Virus record (IMG/VR): IMGVR_UViG_3300030060_003772
Span: 1-35,215 of that record
DNA length: 35,215 bases
Reading direction: 5' to 3' (one strand)
Source: a virus
Translations under genes and position numbers: made by a program
Notes under the pieces: model-generated
What the model was told of the DNA's origin: nothing
What the model saw: the letters and a program-made list of their open reading frames with translations, nothing else
Databases searched by the model: none
In this document: positions 18,635 to 27,170 of the stretch, in pieces
Layout: each line of letters opens with the position of its first letter
Numbering within the stretch: position 1 is the first letter of the stretch

Positions 18635-19120
18635 CTATCCTACTACTTGTCCGTCTTTCCATTCCATATCTGGAAGGCCGTTTTCATAGCTCTTCCCGTC
18701 GTAAGTTAAAACTTGTTTTCTGTTAGCACCTTTTTCATTGTACGAGACGTGAACCCAGCCACCTGCTGGATCGTCTTTGTTGTAAAACTCGAGTATTAAT
18801 TGGTCAAAATCTACGTTATTAGAAAGCCAGTAAGCAATTTTAATATTTGGAACACCTGCAATCTCGAAATCAACGGCCTGGCCACGTGCATGCTGCGACG
18901 TTTTTTTGCTGCCGATCGCTTCACACAGCGCCTCGGACCTGTAGCCCGATGTTATTGTAATTGGTTTGTCAAAGTGTGCCCGAGCTGGTTCTAATATTTC
19001 ATAGCATACGTTTTCTAAATTTTTTATATCACCAGATCCTGGTGAGTTATCAATACCTTTACGCGTAGCGGTCATTGACTTAGTCATCTCTTCAAGTTTG
19101 AAGTGTTTACTTAATTGCAT
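18635..19120 (-). CDS. Peptidase M15 endolysin (161 aa)
   Basis: A D-Ala-D-Ala-type carboxypeptidase or L-Ala-D-Glu-type endopeptidase that cuts peptidoglycan stem peptides. The M15 zinc site is visible: H77 in SQHARGQ, D84 in AVDFEI and H124 in GWVHVSY, with ITSGYRS (56-62) in front. The N-terminal LSKHFKLEEMTKS is the usual start of phage M15_3 forms. There is no signal peptide, so it should need a holin; the 70-residue membrane gene upstream is the candidate. AAGGAGGG precedes ATG 19120, one of the strongest ribosome sites in the window. Confidence 0.9.
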   Translation of the reverse strand: MQLSKHFKLEEMTKSMTATRKGIDNSPGSGDIKNLENVCYEILEPARAHFDKPITITSGYRSEALCEAIGSKKTSQHARGQAVDFEIAGVPNIKIAYWLSNNVDFDQLILEFYNKDDPAGGWVHVSYNEKGANRKQVLTYDGKSYENGLPDMEWKDGQVVG

Positions 19121-19129
19121 CGTCCCTCC

Positions 19130-19342
19130 TTAAAATATAAATCCTTTTATGTCTAGTATTCTTTCTAATAAAACTAGTGACACAGCCCCCACCGTGCCCA
19201 ATAATACCCAATAGATTTTGTCTATCTTGCCGCCCAATTCGTGAATGCCTTTGTGCATATGATATTGTGATCGTTTAAGCCCTGTGATGTGTCCATACAA
19301 GGAGATGAGATGTTCTCTAGTGCTTTTAGGTTTTATTTCCAT
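19130..19342 (-). CDS. Small membrane protein, holin or XhlA-like (70 aa)
   Basis: The soluble N-terminus STREHLISLYGHITGLKRSQ and YHMHKGIHELGGKIDKIY is followed by a single membrane segment WVLLGTVGAVSLVLLERIL near the C-terminus. This soluble-helix-then-membrane layout is that of XhlA-type haemolysin/holin-associated proteins. The gene is directly upstream of the endolysin (9-base gap) and begins at the stop of the 1352-residue gene in a TAATG overlap. Role as holin or lysis helper is inferred from layout and position. Confidence 0.7.
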   Translation of the reverse strand: MEIKPKSTREHLISLYGHITGLKRSQYHMHKGIHELGGKIDKIYWVLLGTVGAVSLVLLERILDIKGFIF

Positions 19343-22300
19343 TAGGTTAATTTTGTTTGTTTGTTTTGTTGTCTTTGATTTCTTCTATATGCTTTTCCAA
19401 GTGGATCTAAATATACTTCCTCCGATAAAGTTAATCCACTAACAGGGCTTATATTACCAAATCTTGCGTTGTTTGCAAAGGTTTGATTAACAGTTGCTGC
19501 GCCTACAACTGGCGGTAAACCAGCCGTTTGTCCTAGTCCAGGTAAGCTTGGAAGAGGAGAAGTTTTTAATGGGTTAGGAATTTGTGGAAACTCTCCACCT
19601 AATGGTACCATTTCTAGAATAGATTCTATCTTTTCTAAAGTGCTTTCAGCAGCGGCATATGGATTTGGTATTCCTAATTTTACTGCTAAGTCATCAAATA
19701 ATTCTTCAATATTTCTTGAAGGCATAAAAGGTCTAAACTCTCCATCATTAATATACTCAAATGCTGCGCCCGCTCCTCTAGCATCCATACTATCTTCTAA
19801 TTGACTAGTAGACATTCCCAATAGTTTAGCTGCTTCAGCGTCTTTAAATAATTCTCTGTTAACTTCAAAGGTTGCTCTGTTTGCATTGAGATATGCATCT
19901 ACAATTTCTTCCGGTGTTACGGGTCCACCTCTTAAAGTTGCTGATGTAAATAGTTGTCTTGAATCCCTAATACCTTTTTGATATTGGTTTATTTTATATC
20001 TAATAGATTTAGCTGGGTCTACATCTACTCTCCTTAGTCCTGCAATACCTGCTAATTCATTTCCTAATTCATATTCATTTCCTCTCTCATCAAATCTTCC
20101 TTCAGCATCTACTGGGTACATTGCAAGGCCAAGTCTTCCTAATTGTTTCCAATTAAATGGAGCTTGAGCTTCAACTAAGTGCGCAAGTGCCTTCGACATT
20201 TTATCTCCAGGACTATCTTTATCGTTCCAAATTTTTCTACCATCGGAAGTCATACCATCTCTTCCAAGCACAGGAGCGATGTCTTGTAAGGCTTCTGTCC
20301 AGATTGCTTCTGTAAAGAAAGGTGAACCAATTTCTTTTGTCGATTCAATTAAACCTAAAAGAAAGTCATCCATTATTCCATCTTTATCTGTCCGTCCTTC
20401 GTTAACTGCATTTAGAACTGTTTGGATTGGTCTTGTTAAAGTATCGTATGCATTTAAGTGAGAGAAATCTACATAAGATAGTTTACCTTCTTCATCTTTA
20501 AATGGAATTAACGTAGAGTTTTTAGACCAGCTAGGTACATATCTTCTCATTGCATCTATTTCATCTTTACTTACATCGTAGATAGCTTGAGCTGCAGCTA
20601 CTGTTCCTAACGGTAAAGCCGTTGTAGTTAAACCCATACCCATTAATCTTTGTAGTCCTCTGCTTCTTAATGGATTAACATCTATACCATTAATCTTTGT
20701 TGTATAAAAAATTTCATCTAATGCACTCGCTACAATGTTAGTTCCTGTTCTCATTATTTCTGCAGGGAAAGCGACGAAGTTTCCAACAGGAAGTTTTCTT
20801 AATCCCTTAATAAATTCTGATACATATGCATAGTTAGGTACATTGTTCTTAACTATGTCTGCTGCTTCTTCTTTTAACCACTGTTCATTCTCACCAAATC
20901 TTCTTTTAATTCCTTTCATATCTGTAAACTCTTGACCATCTCTTAAGCCAGCATTTCTATATGCATTATATCTTTTTCCTTTTTCACCTAAGTAAGTAAA
21001 GATTTTCCAGAAGTCATCCTCAGCTGTGTAAGCATCTTGTGCAAACTTCTTAGCCTTAGATAATTTTTTTAAGAAACCATTAAGACCTGTTACATTGTTT
21101 AAAGTTGCTCCAAAGTCTACATCTTTTAATAATCTTTTTAGATCTCCTAATTGAACCTGAGTATTAACAACACCTAGATCTAATAGTTCTTGATAGAACT
21201 CATTGTTCTTTCTCATTCCTGGTCCAGATAATTGTAAAGCGTTCCACGCTTTTTTAACATCATCTATCTGACCAAACGGTAAGATACCATTAGCACCAGC
21301 AAAAGCTGCCGCACTAATAAAGTTTCTTGCGTGAGTAAAAGGTGCAAGAATTGTTTTAGCCATCTGAGCTGTCGCTTTAGGATATAAAACTAAATTTTGA
21401 TAAAGTTGTACAGGCATAGATTTTTTAACGCCTTCTTGTACTCCTTTAATAGCATCGACTGTATCATTCAATGCCCACTTCCCTTGAAGCGGATTAAAAA
21501 TTTCTTCACCTACTCTAGCAATTTCTTCACCTGGTGTTAAAGGTTTTAAAGTAGCTGCCGGATCCCAATAACCTTTCATATAAGGCTGCATTCCTTCAAC
21601 TCTTGTAACCCCTTCATCCGTTTCAGTTACTTTTTTTCCAATCATTTGCCAATCCCTACCAGTTCCACCAAAATATTTTTTAGCTTCACCGGGATTGTTA
21701 ACAAAAATAGGAGGTCGAGGAGCTGCTCCAACTCTACCACCTTGAATCCATTGATCATAAAGTGTTTTCATTTCATCAGATTTTTTAACTAAGTTATCCC
21801 AGTACTCATTAGTTCTCACCTGCGTAGATAAATTGTTGGTTCCTTCAACAATAGTTGACATTATGTTTTTACTCTTACCTAAAAGTTTATTAATAATAGG
21901 ACGCGCTACCCCTGTAACCTCAGAAATTAAAAAGTTATTTGCTTTGTTAGGATCTGTTACGTGTTTAGCTACAGAGTCTATTATAAAATCGGGAAAGTTA
22001 GCTCTAACTAAAGCGGTAGAATCATTAAGTTTAAATCCTTTAGGAAGTTCTGCTGAATCTACAATTTCTTCTGTAATTAATTTTGCGTCGGCTAAAGATA
22101 ATTTTAAACCTTTATCGTCAGCAATTTTAATTAATTGCGCAGCTGTTTCATTCATTATAACTTGCGTAGGTCTATAGTTTTCCATTACTATAGTATCATT
22201 AATTCTTGGTTGACCTTGGTTGTTTTTAAATATTTCATAGCCTCTATCCATAGCTTCATTAATTCTTAAAGGTAAAACTCTTTGAAATTCTTTTAAAGAT

Positions 22301-23400
22301 GCTGGAGTAAGTCTGCCTCCCATTGAAGAAAATAATTTTTCCCATTGCAATCTCATTCCATTCATTGCAAGACCTAAACTCTCAATGTCATCATCAGTTG
22401 CTTTGTAAGTAGTTCTTAATAGGTCTTTAAAGTTATTTAATCTTGTTTGATCTAGACTTCCTAATAAAACTTTACCTGCCTCATCAATGCTAGGTTTTAA
22501 TCCTGCACCATCTGCATTAGATAATAAAATGTTATTCATTTCTTCAAGCAACTTATCTTTTTCTCCCTTAGTTGCTTTTCTTCCAATGGTACTTTTTACA
22601 TTCTTAACTAAACGATCAGTAATATTGTCAATAGAAATCATTGCATTCTCTGCAACGTTTGCATCAACACCCATTGCTCTTTCTTTCTTCATTCCTAATT
22701 CAAAAGCTTCAGGAGTTTCAGGTCCTCTTGATCTTAAAGGTCTAGAGATCCATTTATCTACCCACTTATCAAATGGATCAGTAATAGCTTTCCCCGTTCC
22801 TTTAGTGTCTCTTAATTTTTTAATACCAGCAAAGCCTGCTCCTAACGCACCAGTAAAAGCTGCGCCTTCTAAACCAAACTTTAATCTATTTAATAATTCT
22901 GCTTCAGGAGTTTGTGATTCTCTATCTGTTCTAGTAGGACCCCCAAATAAATCTCCAAAAGTTCCTGCGTCTTCTACATCCCCTACAAAAATTCCTTCTG
23001 CTACTCCACCCGACACTGAACCTTTAGCAAATCTTTTAACTTTCTCACCTCTACTTAAATATGTTCCTGCTTCTTTAGCTCTTAATGCAGCTTTAGTTAA
23101 ACCTGATCCAAGTTTAAATGCTACTCCACCAGGAATACCTATGTTAACAATTAGTTCTGTAATTTTACCAGCGGCTGTTGCTTCAGCTGCTTCATCAAAA
23201 GGATTGATCTTTTCAAAATATGCTTCAACTGCTTCTGCTCTATCTTTATCCACACCTAGATCCATTAGGGTTGCTGCTAATGTAGCTGCGCCTTCAGCAA
23301 TTTTAAATAAACCAGAACCTAGTCCGGCTAGCATTGATTGGGCTACCCCAATATCTTTTTTGTCTGTGGAATTATCTTCTCGTCCTGGAATATAGACCAT
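19342..23400 (-). CDS. Very large internal virion / DNA-ejection protein candidate (1352 aa)
   Basis: The largest gene in the window. The N-terminal 200 residues are Ala/Gly-rich with several hydrophobic helices (MLAGLGSGLFKIAEGAATLA, KITELIVNIGIPGGVAFKLG, GAAFTGALGAGFAGIKKL), like ejectosome proteins that form a channel through the cell envelope. A long helical middle follows, another Ala-rich patch (FISAAAFAGANGILPFGQID) and a Pro/Gly-rich end. No transglycosylase catalytic motif was found by eye. The location before lysis genes and after structural genes matches T7 gp15/gp16-type internal proteins. The ribosome site AAGGAG overlaps the stop of the preceding gene. Confidence 0.65.
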   Translation of the reverse strand: MVYIPGREDNSTDKKDIGVAQSMLAGLGSGLFKIAEGAATLAATLMDLGVDKDRAEAVEAYFEKINPFDEAAEATAAGKITELIVNIGIPGGVAFKLGSGLTKAALRAKEAGTYLSRGEKVKRFAKGSVSGGVAEGIFVGDVEDAGTFGDLFGGPTRTDRESQTPEAELLNRLKFGLEGAAFTGALGAGFAGIKKLRDTKGTGKAITDPFDKWVDKWISRPLRSRGPETPEAFELGMKKERAMGVDANVAENAMISIDNITDRLVKNVKSTIGRKATKGEKDKLLEEMNNILLSNADGAGLKPSIDEAGKVLLGSLDQTRLNNFKDLLRTTYKATDDDIESLGLAMNGMRLQWEKLFSSMGGRLTPASLKEFQRVLPLRINEAMDRGYEIFKNNQGQPRINDTIVMENYRPTQVIMNETAAQLIKIADDKGLKLSLADAKLITEEIVDSAELPKGFKLNDSTALVRANFPDFIIDSVAKHVTDPNKANNFLISEVTGVARPIINKLLGKSKNIMSTIVEGTNNLSTQVRTNEYWDNLVKKSDEMKTLYDQWIQGGRVGAAPRPPIFVNNPGEAKKYFGGTGRDWQMIGKKVTETDEGVTRVEGMQPYMKGYWDPAATLKPLTPGEEIARVGEEIFNPLQGKWALNDTVDAIKGVQEGVKKSMPVQLYQNLVLYPKATAQMAKTILAPFTHARNFISAAAFAGANGILPFGQIDDVKKAWNALQLSGPGMRKNNEFYQELLDLGVVNTQVQLGDLKRLLKDVDFGATLNNVTGLNGFLKKLSKAKKFAQDAYTAEDDFWKIFTYLGEKGKRYNAYRNAGLRDGQEFTDMKGIKRRFGENEQWLKEEAADIVKNNVPNYAYVSEFIKGLRKLPVGNFVAFPAEIMRTGTNIVASALDEIFYTTKINGIDVNPLRSRGLQRLMGMGLTTTALPLGTVAAAQAIYDVSKDEIDAMRRYVPSWSKNSTLIPFKDEEGKLSYVDFSHLNAYDTLTRPIQTVLNAVNEGRTDKDGIMDDFLLGLIESTKEIGSPFFTEAIWTEALQDIAPVLGRDGMTSDGRKIWNDKDSPGDKMSKALAHLVEAQAPFNWKQLGRLGLAMYPVDAEGRFDERGNEYELGNELAGIAGLRRVDVDPAKSIRYKINQYQKGIRDSRQLFTSATLRGGPVTPEEIVDAYLNANRATFEVNRELFKDAEAAKLLGMSTSQLEDSMDARGAGAAFEYINDGEFRPFMPSRNIEELFDDLAVKLGIPNPYAAAESTLEKIESILEMVPLGGEFPQIPNPLKTSPLPSLPGLGQTAGLPPVVGAATVNQTFANNARFGNISPVSGLTLSEEVYLDPLGKAYRRNQRQQNKQTKLT

Positions 23401-23410
23401 CTATTACTCC

Positions 23411-24520
23411 TTATCCGCCGTAAATCAGTTGCTTAATACCTTTTACGATTTTAAATACTTCTTTGGTGTCTCTGTTCATAAAGTAAAGACCTTCATTTTC
23501 AGGAGCTTGTAATAATTCAGGCGTTTCTTCATCGGCCTCAATAACGGTTAAACTTTTTCCAGGGTCTGTGTATTGAATAAACAGCTCTGCGGCTGTTTTA
23601 GTTTTTTCTCTATCTTTCAATGTACCTGGTAATCCTGCTTTAATTTCTGCAAAAGATAAAGCTTTTTTAGCTGCTTTAGCTGCGTCAGATTTTTTATCTA
23701 TTTGATAATCAATTATTTTCATTTGTTTCATCAGTGAATCGTAATCTTTTTCACCTGTTAAGTATGCGTTGATAGCAGCTGTTGTTGCTGCATCATCATA
23801 TTTTTTACGTTCACTTGGACGTTTACTTTCTTCTTCAAAGAATTCACCAAAGCCACTTTTAACTGTTGCGTCAGGTTTTAACATTTTACCAGCTATACTT
23901 AAAGCCATTGTCGATGCATCATCAGCTACACCACTTCCATAAGCGTCTTTAAATACTTCTTTATATTCAGCTACTTTTTCTTTAGCGGTTTTTTTAGAGC
24001 CCATCATTTCTTTCATAATTTCCTCTAAAGATTTATTTCCTGCTGCTGCTTTTTCTGCTTCTAATTTTTCTAGTAAAATTGCGTTCTCTTGTTCTTTAAT
24101 TGCTTTAGGTATAGCGCCGGAATCTGTTACAATAGGATCAGGTTCATATTTTTTTTTATACTTGTCTGTAAATGATGCTTCTCCCAATAAAAATTTATTA
24201 TCATATGGAGTTTCTACTCTAGGTATTAAATCTCCATAACCAAATAGTCCAGCTATTGGATTAATAAGGTATTGATTAATTGGGTTTAAGAAAGGATAAA
24301 CTCCATAATCCATTACTCTTTCTCCTCCTCTTACTATAGGAGAACGACTAAATCCACCAGTAGTACTAACACCCGCATAACCACCTGGCCCATCTACTAA
24401 ACCTCTTTTAGGAGTGTTGACTGATCCTCCGTGTTTATATGTAAGACCAGATGCGATCCCCGTTCCACGACTATCGACACGTCCACCTCTAAACATTGGT
24501 CTTCTTAAAATTCTACTCAT
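23411..24520 (-). CDS. Virion-associated structural protein (369 aa)
   Basis: The N-terminus is Gly/Arg-rich (MSRILRRPMFRGGRVDSRGT, then GIASGLTYKHGGSVNTPKRG), followed by VMDYGVYPFLNPINQYLINP and a Lys/Glu/Ala-rich helical half. The FRGGR-x-x-SRGTGI-x-SG and GGSV pieces are shared with virion proteins of marine podoviruses. The helical C-terminal part is rich in KTAAE/KAAKKA segments. It is most likely an internal or minor virion protein acting with its neighbours; exact role unknown. Confidence 0.65.
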   Translation of the reverse strand: MSRILRRPMFRGGRVDSRGTGIASGLTYKHGGSVNTPKRGLVDGPGGYAGVSTTGGFSRSPIVRGGERVMDYGVYPFLNPINQYLINPIAGLFGYGDLIPRVETPYDNKFLLGEASFTDKYKKKYEPDPIVTDSGAIPKAIKEQENAILLEKLEAEKAAAGNKSLEEIMKEMMGSKKTAKEKVAEYKEVFKDAYGSGVADDASTMALSIAGKMLKPDATVKSGFGEFFEEESKRPSERKKYDDAATTAAINAYLTGEKDYDSLMKQMKIIDYQIDKKSDAAKAAKKALSFAEIKAGLPGTLKDREKTKTAAELFIQYTDPGKSLTVIEADEETPELLQAPENEGLYFMNRDTKEVFKIVKGIKQLIYGG

Positions 24521-25266
24521 TATGATCCAAAAATTCCCATTTTACCTAGAATACCACCTGCTCCTGCAGCTCCACCTAAAAAGCTAGCCATTGGACTTGC
24601 CGGTGCGGCGCTTTGTTGATACCCGACCGTTGTAGTCGGAAATGCTCCCGGTTGTATTTGTGCTAATTGTTGACCGATCAAACCAAGTCTTGTGTAAGGT
24701 TCAAATTCTTTTTCTCTTGCAGCCATTGTTGCTGCATCTTTAGTAGCTTGATCGTAAGCTTGTTGTGCTTGACCCATTTGATCCATGTAAGTTCCAAGAC
24801 CTTGTCTGGTTATCATGTCTTGTTGGGCTGCTCCTTGTGCTTGTTGAAATCCTTGATTTAATAATTGAGCTTGTAATCCTGCTCTGTTAGTTGCTCCTTG
24901 ATTCATATATTCAGCTAACTGTACACCTTCTCTGCCACCACCATAAGCTCCCGCTCCAATTGCTGCGTCTCTTAATCCTTGTTGATTAATAGCTTGTTGT
25001 CTGTCAAATTCTGTTAACGTTGCATCCATTACCTCTGTTTGATAAGGCGACATAAAATCTTTATAGGCGTCTGGACCAACTAAAGATCCTAGACCTCCAG
25101 CTGCTGTCATTGCATCTTTTTGTAATTGAGTTCGTGCTGCTACTTGGGGATCATAAACTGAAGTATCAATTTTTTGCCCCATCATTGGTGGGAATTTATC
25201 TACAAAAGCTGATAATGCTTTTGAAAGTATCGGTGCTGGTAATGTTTGTGTTTGTTCTATTGCCAT
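24520..25266 (-). CDS. Ala/Gln-rich virion protein (248 aa)
   Basis: The middle is a long Gln/Ala/Gly helix (QAINQQGLRDAAIGAGAYGG, then LQAQLLNQGFQQAQGAAQQD and DQMGQAQQAYDQATKDAATM) and the end is Gly/Ala-rich (ASPMASFLGGAAGAGGILGK), possibly membrane-active. This composition is typical of phage ejection or internal core proteins such as T7 gp14. It begins and ends in TAATG overlaps with its neighbours, forming a unit with 23411 and 25266 genes. Role inferred. Confidence 0.65.
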   Translation of the reverse strand: MAIEQTQTLPAPILSKALSAFVDKFPPMMGQKIDTSVYDPQVAARTQLQKDAMTAAGGLGSLVGPDAYKDFMSPYQTEVMDATLTEFDRQQAINQQGLRDAAIGAGAYGGGREGVQLAEYMNQGATNRAGLQAQLLNQGFQQAQGAAQQDMITRQGLGTYMDQMGQAQQAYDQATKDAATMAAREKEFEPYTRLGLIGQQLAQIQPGAFPTTTVGYQQSAAPASPMASFLGGAAGAGGILGKMGIFGS

Positions 25267-26336
25267 TATGTTCGTGCCTCTAAGTTATTCATTACATTAT
25301 ACATTCGTTGTGCTCCTTTATTAACATCTCCACCACCTGCTGCTCTGACGGCATCCGCTGTCATTACAAATTCATTTTTAGAAAGTCTAGCTGGTACGTC
25401 ATCAGCTCTTTCTTTTTTACCAATAGGTACAAATCCCCCACCTCTTAAATCCATTTCTCTCCCACCAAAGTTTAACATACCGCCGTGTTTAAGTCCAATA
25501 ATTCCACCTTGCGCTGCTTCTTCAACTGGTGGTTCATAGTATTCACTTAGATTGTTTACTGCTAAAGCTTCTTGAATAGTCTCTTCGTCGTGACCTGCTT
25601 CTCTATAATATCTCATAGTTAAATCTGCTGCTTCTTGATCATTAGCTGTCGTCGTTTCTGCAATTTGTGCTTCTTCTTCAGCTCTTATTCTGTCAGCTTC
25701 ATCTCTATAATCTATTGCCGCTTCTCGAAAAACATCACCTGTACCTTGAGAAATAGTGGGTCCTAATGCAGACAGTGCATCTTTAGCTCCATCTAAACTC
25801 ATTAACTCTGTTGGATTTTTTCCAAAATTTGCTAAAGTTTCTCTAGTGCCTGTTACATAATCACCTAATGAAGCTAATCCTTCTCTTGTTACATTTTCTG
25901 CACCTTGTAAAAATCCTACAGGTGCTCCTTCAGTTGTACCAAATCGAGCCATTGATTCTCCAGGACTCATTCCTTCTGGCAGACCCCCTTCAATACCACT
26001 TCTCATCTTAGTTGCAAATTTATCAGAACCTGTAGCTCCAAGTCCAGTAGCTATTGCTACAGACAATGCATTTAAATCACTAATATCTTCTATAGGTGTT
26101 TCATCAGCTGCAATTTGTCCAGCCATATTCATACCTCCGGCTGCGAGTGCTCTATATAAAGGTCCCATTGTACCTGGTAACATAAGAGTTCCAATACCAG
26201 CAGCATAAGGAGCCATAAATCTTAATTCATTTGGTAAAAGTTTATCACTAACTTTAGAAAAACCTTTAACAAAAGGATTTAATACTTTTTTAGTGGCCTT
26301 TTTACGTGCTCTATTTAAACTTGATAAAATTCCCAT
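25266..26336 (-). CDS. Virion protein with ADDVPARLSKNEF C-terminal domain (356 aa)
   Basis: A basic start (MGILSSLNRARKKATKKVLN) leads to a hydrophobic Gly/Met/Ala segment (YAAGIGTLMLPGTMGPLYRA), a Glu-rich helical part (YRDEADRIRAEEEAQIAETT) and a C-terminal domain GGIIGLKHGGMLNFGGREMD, GFVPIGKKERADDVPARLSK, NEFVMTADAVRAAGGGD. That last domain recurs at the end of virion proteins in many marine phages; its function is not known to me. First gene after a 97-base gap with a possible promoter, so it may start the internal virion group. Confidence 0.65.
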   Translation of the reverse strand: MGILSSLNRARKKATKKVLNPFVKGFSKVSDKLLPNELRFMAPYAAGIGTLMLPGTMGPLYRALAAGGMNMAGQIAADETPIEDISDLNALSVAIATGLGATGSDKFATKMRSGIEGGLPEGMSPGESMARFGTTEGAPVGFLQGAENVTREGLASLGDYVTGTRETLANFGKNPTELMSLDGAKDALSALGPTISQGTGDVFREAAIDYRDEADRIRAEEEAQIAETTTANDQEAADLTMRYYREAGHDEETIQEALAVNNLSEYYEPPVEEAAQGGIIGLKHGGMLNFGGREMDLRGGGFVPIGKKERADDVPARLSKNEFVMTADAVRAAGGGDVNKGAQRMYNVMNNLEART

Positions 26337-26402
26337 AGTTTCTTTTTATATTATTAATGTTAAGGCAAGTGCGCGAGGCTTGTAAAAATGCGCGTAACGT
26401 AC

Positions 26403-26431
26403 AATTTACTAGCTTTTTCACTAACCGTCAA
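26403..26431 (-). promoter_or_regulatory. Possible promoter for the internal virion genes
   Basis: Minus strand: TTGACG (26431-26426), 17-bp spacer, TAAATT (26408-26403). It starts three bases after the stop of the 80-residue gene and would give a leader of about 60 bases before ATG 26336. The gap, large for this genome, supports a regulatory function; the -10 match is only 4 of 6. Confidence 0.4.
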
Positions 26432-26433
26432 TC

Positions 26434-26676
26434 CTATTTACTTGCAGAACCTAAAGGAATTTCTGCTATTCTTAACTCTACATCCCTTTTAATGTGTTCT
26501 TTTTTAGTCGCAGTGTTAGCATTATTTACATCATCATCCGCTTCTTTATCTGATTGGTATTCTTTACCAGTTTCAGTATTCGTCAGAGTAATCCATACTT
26601 CAGGCTTAATGTAAGCTACATCTTTACCATCTAACTTTTCATATTGTACACTTGCTTCTTGTTCTTTAAACGACAT
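26434..26676 (-). CDS. Small acidic hypothetical protein (80 aa)
   Basis: MSFKEQEASVQYEKLDGKDV then AYIKPEVWITLTNTETGKEY and an acidic, Asn/Ala/Thr-rich stretch DKEADDDVNNANTATKKEHI. Two or three beta strands followed by a disordered linker and a short strand (DVELRIAEIPLG). A minor virion or assembly protein by position; family not recognised. A strong GGGAGG site precedes ATG 26676. Confidence 0.7.
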   Translation of the reverse strand: MSFKEQEASVQYEKLDGKDVAYIKPEVWITLTNTETGKEYQSDKEADDDVNNANTATKKEHIKRDVELRIAEIPLGSASK

Positions 26677-26677
26677 A

Positions 26678-27013
26678 TTATTTATCCTCCCTATTAATTT
26701 CTAATAAACTTATTGTTACATCTGGTCCTGTTATATCAGATAATAATTTTAATGTGTCTTGTTCTTCTAATATAAGAACGTTAGTTACAAATTCTTCTTT
26801 ACCTTTTTGAGCTAAAGAAGCAGAATTATCATAAATAAAATCTGTACTACTTGCATAGTCTCCTACAGTAACAGTAATATCCGCGGCCCCCGCGCCGTTA
26901 TTATAGACATGAATAGACTTAACTAAAGCTCTTGAGTTATCAGGAACTGTATAAGCAGTATTAACAGTTGCTGCTACTAAATCAGTATTTATTTTTCTAT
27001 ATACATTAGCCAT
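26678..27013 (-). CDS. Small beta-rich virion protein (111 aa)
   Basis: MANVYRKINTDLVAATVNTA, YTVPDNSRALVKSIHVYNNG, AGAADITVTVGDYASSTDF: alternating Val/Thr/Ile strands as in immunoglobulin-like or jelly-roll decoration or tail-completion proteins of phages. The end LLSDITGPDVTISLLEI repeats the strand pattern. It starts within an overlap with the 54-residue gene (ATGGCTAATG). Role in the neck, tail or capsid decoration cannot be resolved. Confidence 0.7.
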   Translation of the reverse strand: MANVYRKINTDLVAATVNTAYTVPDNSRALVKSIHVYNNGAGAADITVTVGDYASSTDFIYDNSASLAQKGKEEFVTNVLILEEQDTLKLLSDITGPDVTISLLEINREDK

Positions 27014-27170
27014 TAAACCACGTAAACCTTTCTTGATCTTCTTTTAGTTGAGTTAAAAATGTAGAATTTAATTGTTCAACAATTAAACTTATTGATCTAT
27101 TAATTTGTCTTTGATTATCTTCTGTGTATTCTTTTTTAGGTTCTGGTAATCTTACTACAATCTTTGTCAT
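27006..27170 (-). CDS. Small helical protein (54 aa)
   Basis: ATG 27170 overlaps the stop of the large tail gene as TAATG. The product MTKIVVRLPEPKKEYTEDNQ, RQINRSISLIVEQLNSTFLT and QLKEDQERFTWFNG has a strand, then a long amphipathic helix and the aromatic end RFTWFNG. The NSTFLTxLKEDQERFxWF pattern occurs at the end of small virion-cluster proteins in marine podoviruses. Its stop overlaps the following gene by eight bases. A small virion or assembly factor is likely. Confidence 0.65.
   Translation of the reverse strand: MTKIVVRLPEPKKEYTEDNQRQINRSISLIVEQLNSTFLTQLKEDQERFTWFNG

Noticed and set aside
22487-23395. Plus-strand 302-codon frame
   Set aside because: Entirely opposite the 1352-residue gene; Ser/Pro/Ala-rich translation is typical of a reverse-strand shadow of an Ala/Gly-rich helical gene.
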